The translations under genes were made by a program, and so were the position numbers. This document shows, piece by piece, positions 50,413 to 59,127 of a stretch of 64,000 nt of DNA; positions within the stretch are counted from its first letter, which is position 1, and the number at the start of each line of letters is the position of its first letter. Below the pieces are notes generated by a model. It was not told the origin of the DNA, did not search any database, and saw nothing but the letters and a program-made list of their open reading frames with translations. Source of the DNA: Mesobacillus boroniphilus (GTDB taxonomy: Bacteria > Bacillota > Bacilli > Bacillales > Cytobacillaceae); contig NZ_QTKX01000003.1 in NCBI RefSeq assembly GCF_018424685.1, positions 558,001 to 622,000 on the forward strand. Reading direction: 5' to 3'.

Positions 50413-50548
50413 CTCTTGACTCCTAAAGTAAGCTTCCAGCTCACGTAATTTAAAAAAGTGTTACTAATCTATAGTAGCACAATTTTTTCAAATTAAATTA
50501 AGATTATTTCTAATATAGCTTCTCATTCATTTGGAAAATTATTCAAAG

Positions 50549-50571
50549 GACCGAAACAGGATTCGGTCCAG
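50549..50571 (-). terminator. terminator of the coiled-coil gene
   Basis: GGACCGAA and TTCGGTCC arms, followed leftward by TTTG and an AT-rich tract. Confidence 0.65.
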
Positions 50572-50580
50572 AATTCCTTT

Positions 50581-50955
50581 TTAAAAATCTCCATCAGATG
50601 CCTGGAAAGATATATTCAAACGGTTTTCAACAGTTCGGAGCCTCTGGTTTAAACGGTTTAAACGGCGTGTGTGCCGCTCGTCGTTTTGACTTAAGCGAGT
50701 AATTTCATTGTTTAAACGTCCAATCTCCTTATTAAGCCGTGCAATCTCCCTGTTTTGGCGGCCAATTTCTTTATTCTGTCTATCCAGCTCTGTTTTCTGG
50801 ACCTGGAATTGCCTTTCAAGCTGATTCACTCTTCGTTCGAGAGCCGGCTGCCTTTCATGATCATGTGAAGCCTGCTGTTGCGCGTAATAGCTGAAATCAT
50901 AATGGGTATAAGGGTCGAACTGCTGAGGGCTGTAAACATATTGATGCGGATACAT
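50581..50955 (-). CDS. Tyr/Gln-rich coiled-coil protein, possibly spore-associated
   Basis: The protein has 124 residues. The N-terminus is rich in Tyr, Gln, His and Pro ([20 protein letters not shown]), like some spore-coat proteins. Residues 40-115 form a heptad-type helix: the seven-residue word [20 protein letters not shown] is repeated with small changes. No membrane segment is seen. Coiled coils of this kind scaffold coat or cell-division assemblies; no family is recognised. Confidence 0.65.
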   Translation of the reverse strand: MYPHQYVYSPQQFDPYTHYDFSYYAQQQASHDHERQPALERRVNQLERQFQVQKTELDRQNKEIGRQNREIARLNKEIGRLNNEITRLSQNDERHTRRLNRLNQRLRTVENRLNISFQASDGDF

Positions 50956-51014
50956 ACGGGCACACTCCTTATTTTTCAGGCTGTGTTAAAGGTTATTGTT
51001 GATTTTTGCAGACC

Positions 51015-51144
51015 GTTGATTGGAGCGGAAGGCGCTTGACTCCTGCGGGAGCAGCCTGACAGGTGAGACCCCGCAGGAAGCACAAGCGCCGAGGAGGCTC
51101 ACCGCCGGCCCCGCGGAAAGCAAAAGCCTGGAGCGGAAATCAAC
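51015..51144 (+). repeat. GC-rich palindromic repeat of the kind scattered in Bacillaceae genomes
   Basis: GTTGATT and the closing AATCAAC bound a 130-base block containing TGGAGCGGAA at both ends, GACTCCTGCGGGAGCAGC, GTGAGACCCCGCAGG, GAGGAGGCTCACCG and GGCCCCGCGGAAAGC, which fold into nested hairpins. Its GC content is far above the surroundings. From memory, highly similar blocks occur in many copies in Bacillaceae; this was not checked here. The 62-codon frame through it is a shadow of this structure. Confidence 0.75.
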
Positions 51145-51302
51145 AGCCAAGTTTAACAGAGCGATTTTTTTAAGAAATTCGCCTAAGCTGGCGATAAATT
51201 CTATATAAAGTATGTAGGTAAACGTGGAGAGTGAAGGGCAGTTGCCTAAAGAAGGAAAAAACTGGTGAAGAGGCGAATGGATAAACAGGTGGTGAGATAT
51301 TA

Positions 51303-51815
51303 ATGGGAATGTCTAATTACTATCAGGATCTTCGAAAAAAAGTAGGAAGTGGCTTGATTTTTATGCCCAGCGTGGCAGGAATTATCCGGAATGAAGCCGG
51401 AGAAATCTTATTCCAGAACAAAGGGAATGGAGAGAAGTGGAGCCTGCCAGCGGGAGCGATTGAATTAGGTGAAGCACCTGCGGAAGGCGTTGTCCGGGAA
51501 GTGCGGGAAGAAACAGGGCTACATGTTGTACCGGAAAAATTACTAGGTGTATTTGGCGGGAAAGAGTTCCGCTATGAATACCCAAACGGCCACAAGGTTG
51601 AGTATGTTGTGTTCGTTTTTGACTGCAGACCTGTCGGGGGTGAACATAAGCCAATCGACAGCGAGACTGCGGAACTCCGTTACTTCATCCCTAAAGACAT
51701 GCCAGAATTGGCACTGCCTTATCCTGAGAGCATTTTTGTTAAGACTGATCGGGAAAAAACTGAGTTTCAGTTGGATGACGAATGGGTGAGGAAACTGCCA
51801 GGTAAGAGGAGATGA
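51303..51815 (+). CDS. Nudix hydrolase
   Basis: The protein has 170 residues. The Nudix box reads GAIELGEAPAEGVVREVREETG (location about residues 55-77), with the metal-binding REVREE core intact. It cleaves nucleoside diphosphate derivatives; the substrate cannot be told. It is followed 4 bases later by an alpha/beta hydrolase, probably co-transcribed. Confidence 0.9.
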   Translation: MGMSNYYQDLRKKVGSGLIFMPSVAGIIRNEAGEILFQNKGNGEKWSLPAGAIELGEAPAEGVVREVREETGLHVVPEKLLGVFGGKEFRYEYPNGHKVEYVVFVFDCRPVGGEHKPIDSETAELRYFIPKDMPELALPYPESIFVKTDREKTEFQLDDEWVRKLPGKRR

Positions 51816-51819
51816 AGCT

Positions 51820-52629
51820 GTGGATTGCAAAGTAAGAAAGGGCAATATTAATTATGAAGTCTTTGGGGAAGGGTTTCCGTTGCTAATCCTTCATGCTATG
51901 GGTACAGACCACCGATCGATGAAAGGATGGCTGGAACCTGTTTTTAATAAAGTTGAAGGTTTCCAAAGAGTATATATTGATTTACCTGCCCATGGGCGGA
52001 GTTTTATTGATGATCGTGTGAAATCTACGGATGACTTGATTGAGAATCTGCTGGACTTTATTGATGAGACTTTCGGGGAAAAAGAACTTTCACTGATTGG
52101 TGCTTCCTTTGGAGGATATTTGACGCAAGGAATTCTTCATAAAAGACGGGCGCAGGTAAAAGGGATTTGCCTATTGGCCCCAGCGCTGCATTTAAAAGAG
52201 AGGAATGTACCTGAACGAGTTATTCTAGCAAAAGATGAAGGGCTGCTTGACACTCTAGAACCTGATATAAGAGCTGCATTCGAAACCCTCTTCATCCACC
52301 AAAATGAAGTAACTCTTGAGGCGTTTATGAAAGAAATCCAGCCTGGCAGGCTTTTGGCAAATCGTGAATTTCTTGCTTCAGATTGGAAGGCCAAGCGCTA
52401 TTACCTGATTGATGAACCTTTTCACGATGCAGAGACTCTTCCGAATTCGGCGCTGTTTATTCTCGGGAAGCAGGATTATATTTGCGGGTATAAGGACCAT
52501 CTATCCTTGCTTGAAAAATTCCCAAATTCTACAGTGGCAGTATTGGATCAGGCAGGCCATATGCTGCAAATCGAGAAGCGTGAAGTTGTCCAGATTTTAT
52601 TGAAGGATTGGCTAATTAGAAGTCACTAA
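51820..52629 (+). CDS. alpha/beta hydrolase
   Basis: The protein has 269 residues and starts with GTG. Features: LILHAMGTDHRSMKGW (oxyanion region), nucleophile elbow LIGASFGGY with Ser, acid Asp near ILGKQDYICGY and catalytic His in DQAGHMLQIEK. The substrate is unknown. It ends at a terminator shared with the convergent oxidoreductase. Confidence 0.88.
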   Translation: MDCKVRKGNINYEVFGEGFPLLILHAMGTDHRSMKGWLEPVFNKVEGFQRVYIDLPAHGRSFIDDRVKSTDDLIENLLDFIDETFGEKELSLIGASFGGYLTQGILHKRRAQVKGICLLAPALHLKERNVPERVILAKDEGLLDTLEPDIRAAFETLFIHQNEVTLEAFMKEIQPGRLLANREFLASDWKAKRYYLIDEPFHDAETLPNSALFILGKQDYICGYKDHLSLLEKFPNSTVAVLDQAGHMLQIEKREVVQILLKDWLIRSH

Positions 52630-52656
52630 AAAAGAGAGCGCGTATCTGCGCTCTCA
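52630..52656. terminator. bidirectional terminator
   Basis: GAGAGCGC and GCGCTCTC arms with A/T-tracts. Confidence 0.75.
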
Positions 52657-53598
52657 ACCTTTACGGAGTTGTTCCAATATAACCTGCGCCTCATAACCGG
52701 CGGCGAAATTAATAATCGTCGCTTCTTCACCTTTGATCGCTTTTACAAGATTATCAACCAATGAATCTGTCAGGGATTCGTCTGTATTGAGCGGTAAGAT
52801 TTCTTCCCCTAGCTTCCCGCCTACTAGTTGTCCCCAGTTCAGCAGCGATAACGTCCCCTCATCTCCATAAGCAGTGAAGGCAATTTCCTCCTTGCCGGCA
52901 ATCTGGCTCATGCCATCAATCAGTACAGGAGTACCATCCGAAAGTTCTAATATTGCCAAAATCGCATTTTCACTTGCCTGTGGATCTTCAGGGAACTGCA
53001 CTTGCACGTCTTTTACTGTTACAGATCCAAAAATCTTCTGCAGCTGCTGGATGAAATGGACCCCAACCTCAAGAACATAACCACCCTGTTCTTTGCTCGC
53101 AACCCACGCATTCTGCTGCCACGGTCGCGGCCATTGTGGGAAGTGCATCTTCAATTGGACCCTTCGAAGCTTTCCAACAGAGTTTTCCTTGATTAATTTT
53201 TCAAAAGTCTTGCTGCCAGCACTGTAGTTCAGCGGAAAGTTCATCGCATGTACCACCCCAGCATCCTGCGCCTGTTTTAATAGACTTTCAGCTTCTTCAA
53301 CCGAGTTAGCCAGCGGCTTTTCGCATAAAATATGGATGCCTTTAGTGAGAACATCAGATGCTACGGCATGGTGGAACTTAGGGGGAACAGCGACATATAC
53401 AAGATCTAACTCCGTCTTCTCGAGCATTTCTTGATGGTCGACATAAGACGGAATACCACCAAGTTCCGCTGCCGTTTCCTTAGCTCTTGTTTGCAAAGAG
53501 TCGCAAACAGCCGCAATTTCCATCTCCGGATGTTCTTGAAAACCTCTTATCAAACGCTGGCCAATCGCACCCAGGCCAATCACTCCAACTTTTATCAT
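52654..53598 (-). CDS. Gfo/Idh/MocA family oxidoreductase
   Basis: The protein has 314 residues. The N-terminal Rossmann motif KVGVIGLGAIGQRLIRGF is followed by AAVCDSLQTRAKETAAELGG, VYVAVPPKFHHAVA, the substrate-site EKP in GIHILCEKPLANS and the C-terminal alpha/beta domain with GVHFIQQLQKIFG. It probably oxidises or reduces a sugar or polyol with NAD(P). There is no sugar operon around it. Confidence 0.9.
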   Translation of the reverse strand: MIKVGVIGLGAIGQRLIRGFQEHPEMEIAAVCDSLQTRAKETAAELGGIPSYVDHQEMLEKTELDLVYVAVPPKFHHAVASDVLTKGIHILCEKPLANSVEEAESLLKQAQDAGVVHAMNFPLNYSAGSKTFEKLIKENSVGKLRRVQLKMHFPQWPRPWQQNAWVASKEQGGYVLEVGVHFIQQLQKIFGSVTVKDVQVQFPEDPQASENAILAILELSDGTPVLIDGMSQIAGKEEIAFTAYGDEGTLSLLNWGQLVGGKLGEEILPLNTDESLTDSLVDNLVKAIKGEEATIINFAAGYEAQVILEQLRKG

Positions 53599-53740
53599 AG
53601 GGAACCTCCAATAAAATCTTTATACAACACTAGTATACAGACAATTTTAACAATTTAATAGTTTAGTGAGACGAAATATTTTTCTTTAAAAATGAGGCTT
53701 TCGGACTATAGAAATTTAAATATTTAGATATTTTAGAATA

Positions 53741-53769
53741 TTGAAATAAAATTCTGCGCTAGGTAAAAT
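53741..53769 (+). promoter_or_regulatory. sigma-A promoter of inhA
   Basis: TTGAAA (53741-53746) and TAAAAT (53764-53769) with a 17-base spacer, about 40 bases before the TTG start. Confidence 0.6.
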
Positions 53770-53808
53770 AATAATGTAATAGACTAAATTACAGGGAGGG
53801 GTAAGAAA

Positions 53809-56202
53809 TTGAAAAAGAAAATAGGTCTTAAGGTCCTATCAAGCATTACGATGACCGCAATGCTTGCAAGCACGCTATCATTTGCGTCAGCTGGACCAGC
53901 TAATGTTAATGCAGTTGAAAAAGCAAGTTTTCAGTCCCAGGGTGGAGCACCAATAGATTTAGGCATCGCGAACGATGAGAGATTAATAGAGATGCTTAAG
54001 AAGAACGGCACTATTGCAAAGAACGCAACTCCGGCAGAAGCAGAGAAAGCATTGCAAAAGTACTTGCATAATAAGGCAGCTGGGGCTTCAAAAGAGCCTG
54101 GAGAGTTACATAAACATGAGAAAGAGTTAAGCAGCACGTTAAACGAAAAGCTTGCTTCAACCGGACTGGTTAATGGCAAAGGAAATAAGAGCGGACAAAC
54201 GAAGGGCACTACTGTTGACACAGTAAAGGAAGAAGCCTGGAATGGGGTACAGAGAAAGGACAATGTCCTTGTACTATTAATAGAATACCCTGACCATCCA
54301 GCTGCTCAAATTACCTCACAAGATACAGATATGTACTATGATGAATACATCAAACAGCATTATACAGATATGATCTTCGGCGCGGATGGCTATGTTGGCC
54401 CTAACGGAGAAAAACTCGTGTCCGTAAAGCAATACTATGAGCAGCAATCTGGCGGAAGTTATACAATTGACGGCCAGGTAGCAGGATGGTACAAGGCTTC
54501 TCAGCCAGCAGCATATTACGGGGGAAATAATGCAAGTGACAATGATAGTAATGCACGAGCTCTGGTAAAAGAAGCACTATATGCTGCAGCCGCAGACAGA
54601 TCAGTGGATCTGAATAAGTATGACCAGGAAGACCGTTATGACCTTGATGGCGATGGAAATTATCGTGAGCCAGATGGTCTTATTGATCACCTGATGGTTG
54701 TTCACTCTTCAGTTGGTGAAGAAGCGGGCGGAGGTCAATTAGGTGCAGATGCAATCTGGTCACACCGTTGGAATCTTGGTGGTGTAACGACATTACCACG
54801 TACTAAAACTAAAGTTCCATACTGGGGCGGCAAACTTGCTGCATACGATTACACAATCGAACCTGCAGATGGGGCTGCTGGTGTATTCGCGCATGAATAC
54901 GGCCATGATTTAGGGCTTCCAGATGAATATGATACGATCTACAGCGGTGCGGGTGAGGCAGTTGCATACTGGTCCATCATGTCTAGCGGAAGCTGGGCTG
55001 GAAAGGTTGCTGGAACAGAGCCTACTGGATTTAGCCCATATGCAAGGGAATTCCTGCATGCAACAATGCCAGGCAGCAACTGGCTGACAGGTTCGACAAT
55101 CCATGCTGATGGTGTAAAGAGCACAGGTGTTGAGGTCCTGCTTGACCAGGCAAACTCAAAAGGAACGAATAACGATGCTGTAAAGGTTGATTTGCCAGAT
55201 AAAGTTAACTTGATTAACACACCAGCAGCTGGATCTTGGGAATTTTATGGCGGAAAAGGCGATGAAATAGACCACAATATGGTTACTCAAGTTGATTTAA
55301 CAAATGCATCAAATGCCACTTTAGAATTTGATGCATGGTATGATATCGAATCGAATTGGGATTTTGCTATGGTGCAGGTGTCAACAGACGGGGGTACTAC
55401 CTGGAAGTCATTATCAACGCCAAACACAAACTCAGACATTGTCTCAGACGGCTATCCTGCCATTAAGGAAAATCTTCCTGGTTACACAGGGTCAAGCAAT
55501 GGCTGGGTCCATGAATCTATTAACTTAAATGAATATGTTGGCCAAAGCGTCCAACTGCAATTCCGTTATATGACAGACTGGGGAACTGCATTGAATGGAT
55601 TCTTCGTTGACAATGTAAAGGTGACTGCTGATGGTGCTACACTAATAAATGATGGTGCTGAAGGTGCATCAGCTTTTGAATTCCATGGCTTTGAAAAGCA
55701 TGCAGGAAAAAACTCTACAAAACATTACTACCTGTTAGAGTGGAGATCACACAACGGTGTAGATGAAGGATTGAAGAACATCCGCCGAGGTGCAAGCTTA
55801 ATGACTTATGATTCTGGATTGGTAGTATGGTATGTTGATAACGGGTATGACAATAACTGGACGGGAGTACACCCAGGAGACGGTTACCTTGGAGTCGTCG
55901 ATGCCGACCAGACTATCAACAGATGGAGTGATGGATTGCTTGGCTCAACTCGCTACCAGATTCACGATGCAGCATTCAACCAAGGTAAGACAGAAGACAT
56001 GTTCCTTGATTATTCTAGTTTGTACGGTATCACAATGAAGGATAATGCAACTCAAAGAACACCAGTTTTCGACGACAGTGCAAATTACCTATCGCCAGTA
56101 TTGCCTGATGCAGGCCGCAACGTACCAACATACGGCCTGAAGTTCCGTGTGTTAGGACAGAGCGCTGACGGTACAGTTGGTAAAGTATTAATCCATAAGT
56201 AA
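53809..56202 (+). CDS. inhA: immune inhibitor A family M6 metalloprotease
   Basis: The protein has 797 residues from TTG at 53809 behind GGGAGGGG. A signal peptide (about 1-35) and propeptide precede the M6 catalytic domain, with zinc site HEYGHDLGLPDEYD at about residues 363-376, and YWSIMSSGSW further on. The C-terminal part has MAM/jelly-roll-like sequences (NATLEFDAWYDIESNWDFAMVQV, in part) and LLEWRSHNGVDEGL. InhA proteases are secreted and cleave host defence peptides or the bacterium's own surface proteins. Nearby promoter and terminator mark it as a single gene. Confidence 0.95.
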   Translation: MKKKIGLKVLSSITMTAMLASTLSFASAGPANVNAVEKASFQSQGGAPIDLGIANDERLIEMLKKNGTIAKNATPAEAEKALQKYLHNKAAGASKEPGELHKHEKELSSTLNEKLASTGLVNGKGNKSGQTKGTTVDTVKEEAWNGVQRKDNVLVLLIEYPDHPAAQITSQDTDMYYDEYIKQHYTDMIFGADGYVGPNGEKLVSVKQYYEQQSGGSYTIDGQVAGWYKASQPAAYYGGNNASDNDSNARALVKEALYAAAADRSVDLNKYDQEDRYDLDGDGNYREPDGLIDHLMVVHSSVGEEAGGGQLGADAIWSHRWNLGGVTTLPRTKTKVPYWGGKLAAYDYTIEPADGAAGVFAHEYGHDLGLPDEYDTIYSGAGEAVAYWSIMSSGSWAGKVAGTEPTGFSPYAREFLHATMPGSNWLTGSTIHADGVKSTGVEVLLDQANSKGTNNDAVKVDLPDKVNLINTPAAGSWEFYGGKGDEIDHNMVTQVDLTNASNATLEFDAWYDIESNWDFAMVQVSTDGGTTWKSLSTPNTNSDIVSDGYPAIKENLPGYTGSSNGWVHESINLNEYVGQSVQLQFRYMTDWGTALNGFFVDNVKVTADGATLINDGAEGASAFEFHGFEKHAGKNSTKHYYLLEWRSHNGVDEGLKNIRRGASLMTYDSGLVVWYVDNGYDNNWTGVHPGDGYLGVVDADQTINRWSDGLLGSTRYQIHDAAFNQGKTEDMFLDYSSLYGITMKDNATQRTPVFDDSANYLSPVLPDAGRNVPTYGLKFRVLGQSADGTVGKVLIHK

Positions 56203-56207
56203 AAATG

Positions 56208-56240
56208 GAGGACGCTGCTGGATTTCCGGCAGCGTTTTTC
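56208..56240 (+). terminator. terminator of inhA
   Basis: GACGCTGC and GCAGCG arms followed by TTTTT. Confidence 0.85.
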
Positions 56241-56320
56241 CATGATTGTACCATTTGCTATGTTCATGATAGACCAACTATATTAGTATCATAATAGAAG
56301 TCTTTTACGTTGGAGGAACC

Positions 56321-57619
56321 ATGATGACAGAGGCAGCAGTCCATTGGGGAGGAGCAATGTTTGGTTTAGTCATTGCCATCATCCTTATCTTTAAAAGAGT
56401 AAATCCAGTATATGCTCTGTTTGCCGGTGCCATTACAGGAGGGGTGTTAGGTGGAGCATCACTGAATGAGACTGTTGGTATCATTATTGAAGGAACGAAT
56501 AGTGTGATGCCCGCAGTTGTGCGAGTCCTTGCGGCAGGTGTGCTCGCTGGTGTGCTGATTGAATCAGGAGCTGCTGAAAAAATGGCAGAAACAATTGTAG
56601 GGAAGCTGGGAGAAAAGAGGGCTGTCTTCGCAATCGCTTTAGCGGCGATGATCCTCACTGCAGTAGGAGTTTTTGTCACTGTTTCAATTATCATCGTCGC
56701 GCCTATAGCCCTGTCTGTTGGAAGGAGGACGGGTCTTTCCAAGCCTGCGATTCTGCTGGCGATGATTGGGGGAGCGAAAGCAGGGAATATCATTTCGCCC
56801 AACCCTAACTCAATTGCTGTTGCAAAAGGATTTAACGTCGACCTTTCTCAGGTCATGCTTTATGGCTTTTTGCCGGCAGTAGGAGGCATTCTAGTCACGG
56901 TTATGATCGCAAAATTGCTCCAAAATAAGGGTTCGAAAATCACAGAGCCACAACATCAGTCCGGCCAGGCTGAAATAAAGGACAAGCCGAGTTTTGGCAA
57001 AGCGATTGTCGGGCCTGTTATAGCAATCACATTGCTTGCCATTAGCCCAATAGGCAGCATATTGCATATTGATGCCCTTGCTGCTGTAAAAATCGACTCG
57101 ATGATCATTTTACCGTTTGCAGGGATAGTCGGCCTGATCGCAATGGGCAAGTTTGACAGAATCATAGAATATACAACAGCAGGATTCAATAAAATGACTG
57201 GCGTAGCCATGATTCTGATTGGCGCAGGATCGATTGCCGGGATCATCTCCAATTCGAATTTAAGTGAGGTCGTCGTCGACAGCATCCAGGCTGCCGGTAT
57301 TTCAGGGACTCTTCTAGCTCCAATCGCTGGTATTTTAATGTCGGGAGCCACAGCAGCAACCTCAATGGGAGCGATTGTTGCCGCGGGTACCTTCGGTGAT
57401 GCCATTCTCCAAATGGGAGTTGCACCGTTGAGCGCAGCTGTCATGGTCCATACCGGAGCAACTGTGTTGGATCACTTGCCTCATGGAAACTTTTTTCATG
57501 TCTCAGCTGATTCGGTTAAAATGAGCATCAGGGAACGTATGAAACTTATCCCGTACGAATCTGCTATTGGCTTTACAATGACGGTAATTGCAACAATTTT
57601 ATACGGATTCTTATTATGA
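56321..57619 (+). CDS. GntP family permease
   Basis: The protein has 432 residues and about 12 membrane segments. Family features: PVYALFAGAITGGVLGGASL, ILLAMIGGAKAGNIISPNPNSIAVAKG (in part), IVAPIALSVGRRTGLSKPAIL and MSGATAATSMGAIVAAGTFG. GntP proteins import gluconate or related sugar acids with protons. No gluconate kinase is adjacent; the substrate stays open (gluconate, glycerate and others are possible). Single gene with its own terminator. Confidence 0.88.
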   Translation: MMTEAAVHWGGAMFGLVIAIILIFKRVNPVYALFAGAITGGVLGGASLNETVGIIIEGTNSVMPAVVRVLAAGVLAGVLIESGAAEKMAETIVGKLGEKRAVFAIALAAMILTAVGVFVTVSIIIVAPIALSVGRRTGLSKPAILLAMIGGAKAGNIISPNPNSIAVAKGFNVDLSQVMLYGFLPAVGGILVTVMIAKLLQNKGSKITEPQHQSGQAEIKDKPSFGKAIVGPVIAITLLAISPIGSILHIDALAAVKIDSMIILPFAGIVGLIAMGKFDRIIEYTTAGFNKMTGVAMILIGAGSIAGIISNSNLSEVVVDSIQAAGISGTLLAPIAGILMSGATAATSMGAIVAAGTFGDAILQMGVAPLSAAVMVHTGATVLDHLPHGNFFHVSADSVKMSIRERMKLIPYESAIGFTMTVIATILYGFLL

Positions 57620-57623
57620 AAAA

Positions 57624-57653
57624 TGGCTTTCCACGGAGGAAAGCCATTTTTAT
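57624..57653. terminator. bidirectional terminator
   Basis: AAAATGGCTTTCC and GGAAAGCCATTTTT arms around ACGGA. Confidence 0.88.
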
Positions 57654-57655
57654 GA

Positions 57656-58006
57656 TCAGTCAACATCCGGTTGGAATCCAATTAACTTCGCTTTCTTATC
57701 AGCCATAGGATCTGCATCCGGAAAAGTAATGACGGAAGCAATATAATCCCAGCGCAAAAACATATGAGTGATGCAGGTTTCCTCGACTTGGTCTTCGGCC
57801 GGAATCGCGGTTCCATCCTCCTTCTGGACGGGAGTCCGCTTATAACAAGGGTTCTCTATCCAAATCCCCATATTCTCAGCATGTACTATTTTTACAAGAT
57901 ACCATTCATCTGGCTGGTAGATTCCTGTGATATCCCCAATCATGCTTTCGGGGAAATTTTTCAGCTTAACCTGGACCTTTTGGTTAACATAAGCATCTAA
58001 AAACAT
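57656..58006 (-). CDS. hypothetical soluble protein
   Basis: The protein has 116 residues from the ATG at 58006 with GGAGATTGCTG before it. It looks like a small beta-barrel (VQVKLKNFPESMIGDITGIYQPDEWYLVKIV, in part), with two Cys (NPCYKR, EETCITHMFLRW). I do not recognise a family. Single gene, sharing a terminator with the GntP gene. Confidence 0.6.
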   Translation of the reverse strand: MFLDAYVNQKVQVKLKNFPESMIGDITGIYQPDEWYLVKIVHAENMGIWIENPCYKRTPVQKEDGTAIPAEDQVEETCITHMFLRWDYIASVITFPDADPMADKKAKLIGFQPDVD

Positions 58007-58094
58007 CAGCAATCTCCTTTCTATAAGACTCATCCTTTACCTACTTCCTTTTTCAGCAAAAAATAAACATGAAAAAAAGGCCAATATTGGCCTC

Positions 58095-58592
58095 CTATAA
58101 AAATAACACCATTAATTCCTCATCATAGTACTTATCCCCGACCCGCATTGCTCTCTTGTCAACCCCATAAGTTTCAAAGCCCAGTGAAGAGTAAAGCTTT
58201 TTCGCTGGTTCGTTGTTTCCGGTAACCGTCAAATAGATTTGTTCAATCCCTTTAAGTTCAGTCGCCTTGCGCATTGCCATTTTCATTAAATATCTCCCAG
58301 TGCCCTCTCCGCGTTTTGCTGGAGTTACATACATAGCGAAAATATTTGCACGGTGCTTTAATTTAACCTTTCCTTCTGGGACAAGTGTAACGACACCGAC
58401 CAGCTTTCCTTCATCAAACGCACCAAAAGTGTATGTGAATTTACTATCTAGCCGTTGCCTGTACTCTTGCTCCTCATAGTACATCTCATCTTCATAACTG
58501 GAACTGAACGCCTCAGGATTGATCCGCAAGGCTTCGTGGCGGAGGAGTCGATACATCTCCGCATCGTTCCCGTGTAATTGTCTTATTTCCAT
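58095..58592 (-). CDS. GNAT family N-acetyltransferase
   Basis: The protein has 165 residues from the ATG at 58592 behind GAGGTGTGTATT. The acetyl-CoA loop is FAMYVTPAKRGEGTGRYLMK and the end has LTVTGNNEPAKKLYSSLGFETYG. The acceptor is unknown. Its upstream region is the 52-bp repeat array. Confidence 0.88.
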   Translation of the reverse strand: MEIRQLHGNDAEMYRLLRHEALRINPEAFSSSYEDEMYYEEQEYRQRLDSKFTYTFGAFDEGKLVGVVTLVPEGKVKLKHRANIFAMYVTPAKRGEGTGRYLMKMAMRKATELKGIEQIYLTVTGNNEPAKKLYSSLGFETYGVDKRAMRVGDKYYDEELMVLFL

Positions 58593-58699
58593 AATACACA
58601 CCTCTGTAATAAATCGTTGCTTAATAAATTTCTAGATTAAAAGCAGATTTCCTTTAAAAATGAGAATTAATGTTTGTGACAGTATTGCGGGGGAACAGA

Positions 58700-59004
58700 T
58701 GAAAGCTGTCAAGACTCATCCGTTATAATGACAGGTTTGGAGGCAAGCACGGAAAAGCTGTCAAGAAAAAATCGTTATTATGACAGGTTTGGAGGCAAGC
58801 AAGGAAAAGCTGTCAAGAAAAAATCGTTATTGTGACAGGTTTGGTGGGAAGCAAGGAAAAGCTGTCAAGAAAAAATCGTTATTATGACAGGATTGGAGGC
58901 AAGCACGGAAAAGCTGTCAAGAAAAGGTCGTTATTATGACAGGTTTTGTGGGAAGCACGGAAAAGCTGTCAAGAAAAAATCGTTATTATGACAGGTTTGG
59001 AGGA
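58700..59004 (+). repeat. 52-bp tandem array, six hairpin units
   Basis: The phrase AAAGCTGTCAAG begins at 58702, 58754, 58806, 58858, 58910 and 58962: exactly 52 bases between all starts. Each unit holds CTGTCA...TGACAG, a 6-bp stem with the loop AGAAAAAATCGTTATTA or close variants, then GGTTTGGAGGCAAGCACGG. Copies differ only at a few bases. It lies between the glnS 3' end and the GNAT gene and contains no ORF. Confidence 0.9.
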
Positions 59005-59087
59005 CATAACAGTATAGTTATACGAAAACGGCAGCCTATTCCGAACCAAGCACACCTGCATCTTTCCTAAACCACAATAACAAAAAC

Positions 59088-59116
59088 CTCCCCGTATCAA
59101 ACTCCGGGGAGGTCAG
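59088..59116 (-). terminator. terminator of glnS
   Basis: Reading leftward, GACCTCCCCGG and CGGGGAGGT arms followed by TTTTTG. Confidence 0.85.
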
Positions 59117-59127
59117 GAAACCATATA

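Noticed and set aside
51020..51208. 62-codon ORF in the palindromic repeat
   Set aside because: Entirely composed of the repeat's nested arms; no homologous protein expected.
58700..59004. CRISPR array
   Set aside because: Units are directly adjacent and nearly identical over their whole 52 bases, without unique spacers, and no cas genes are present.
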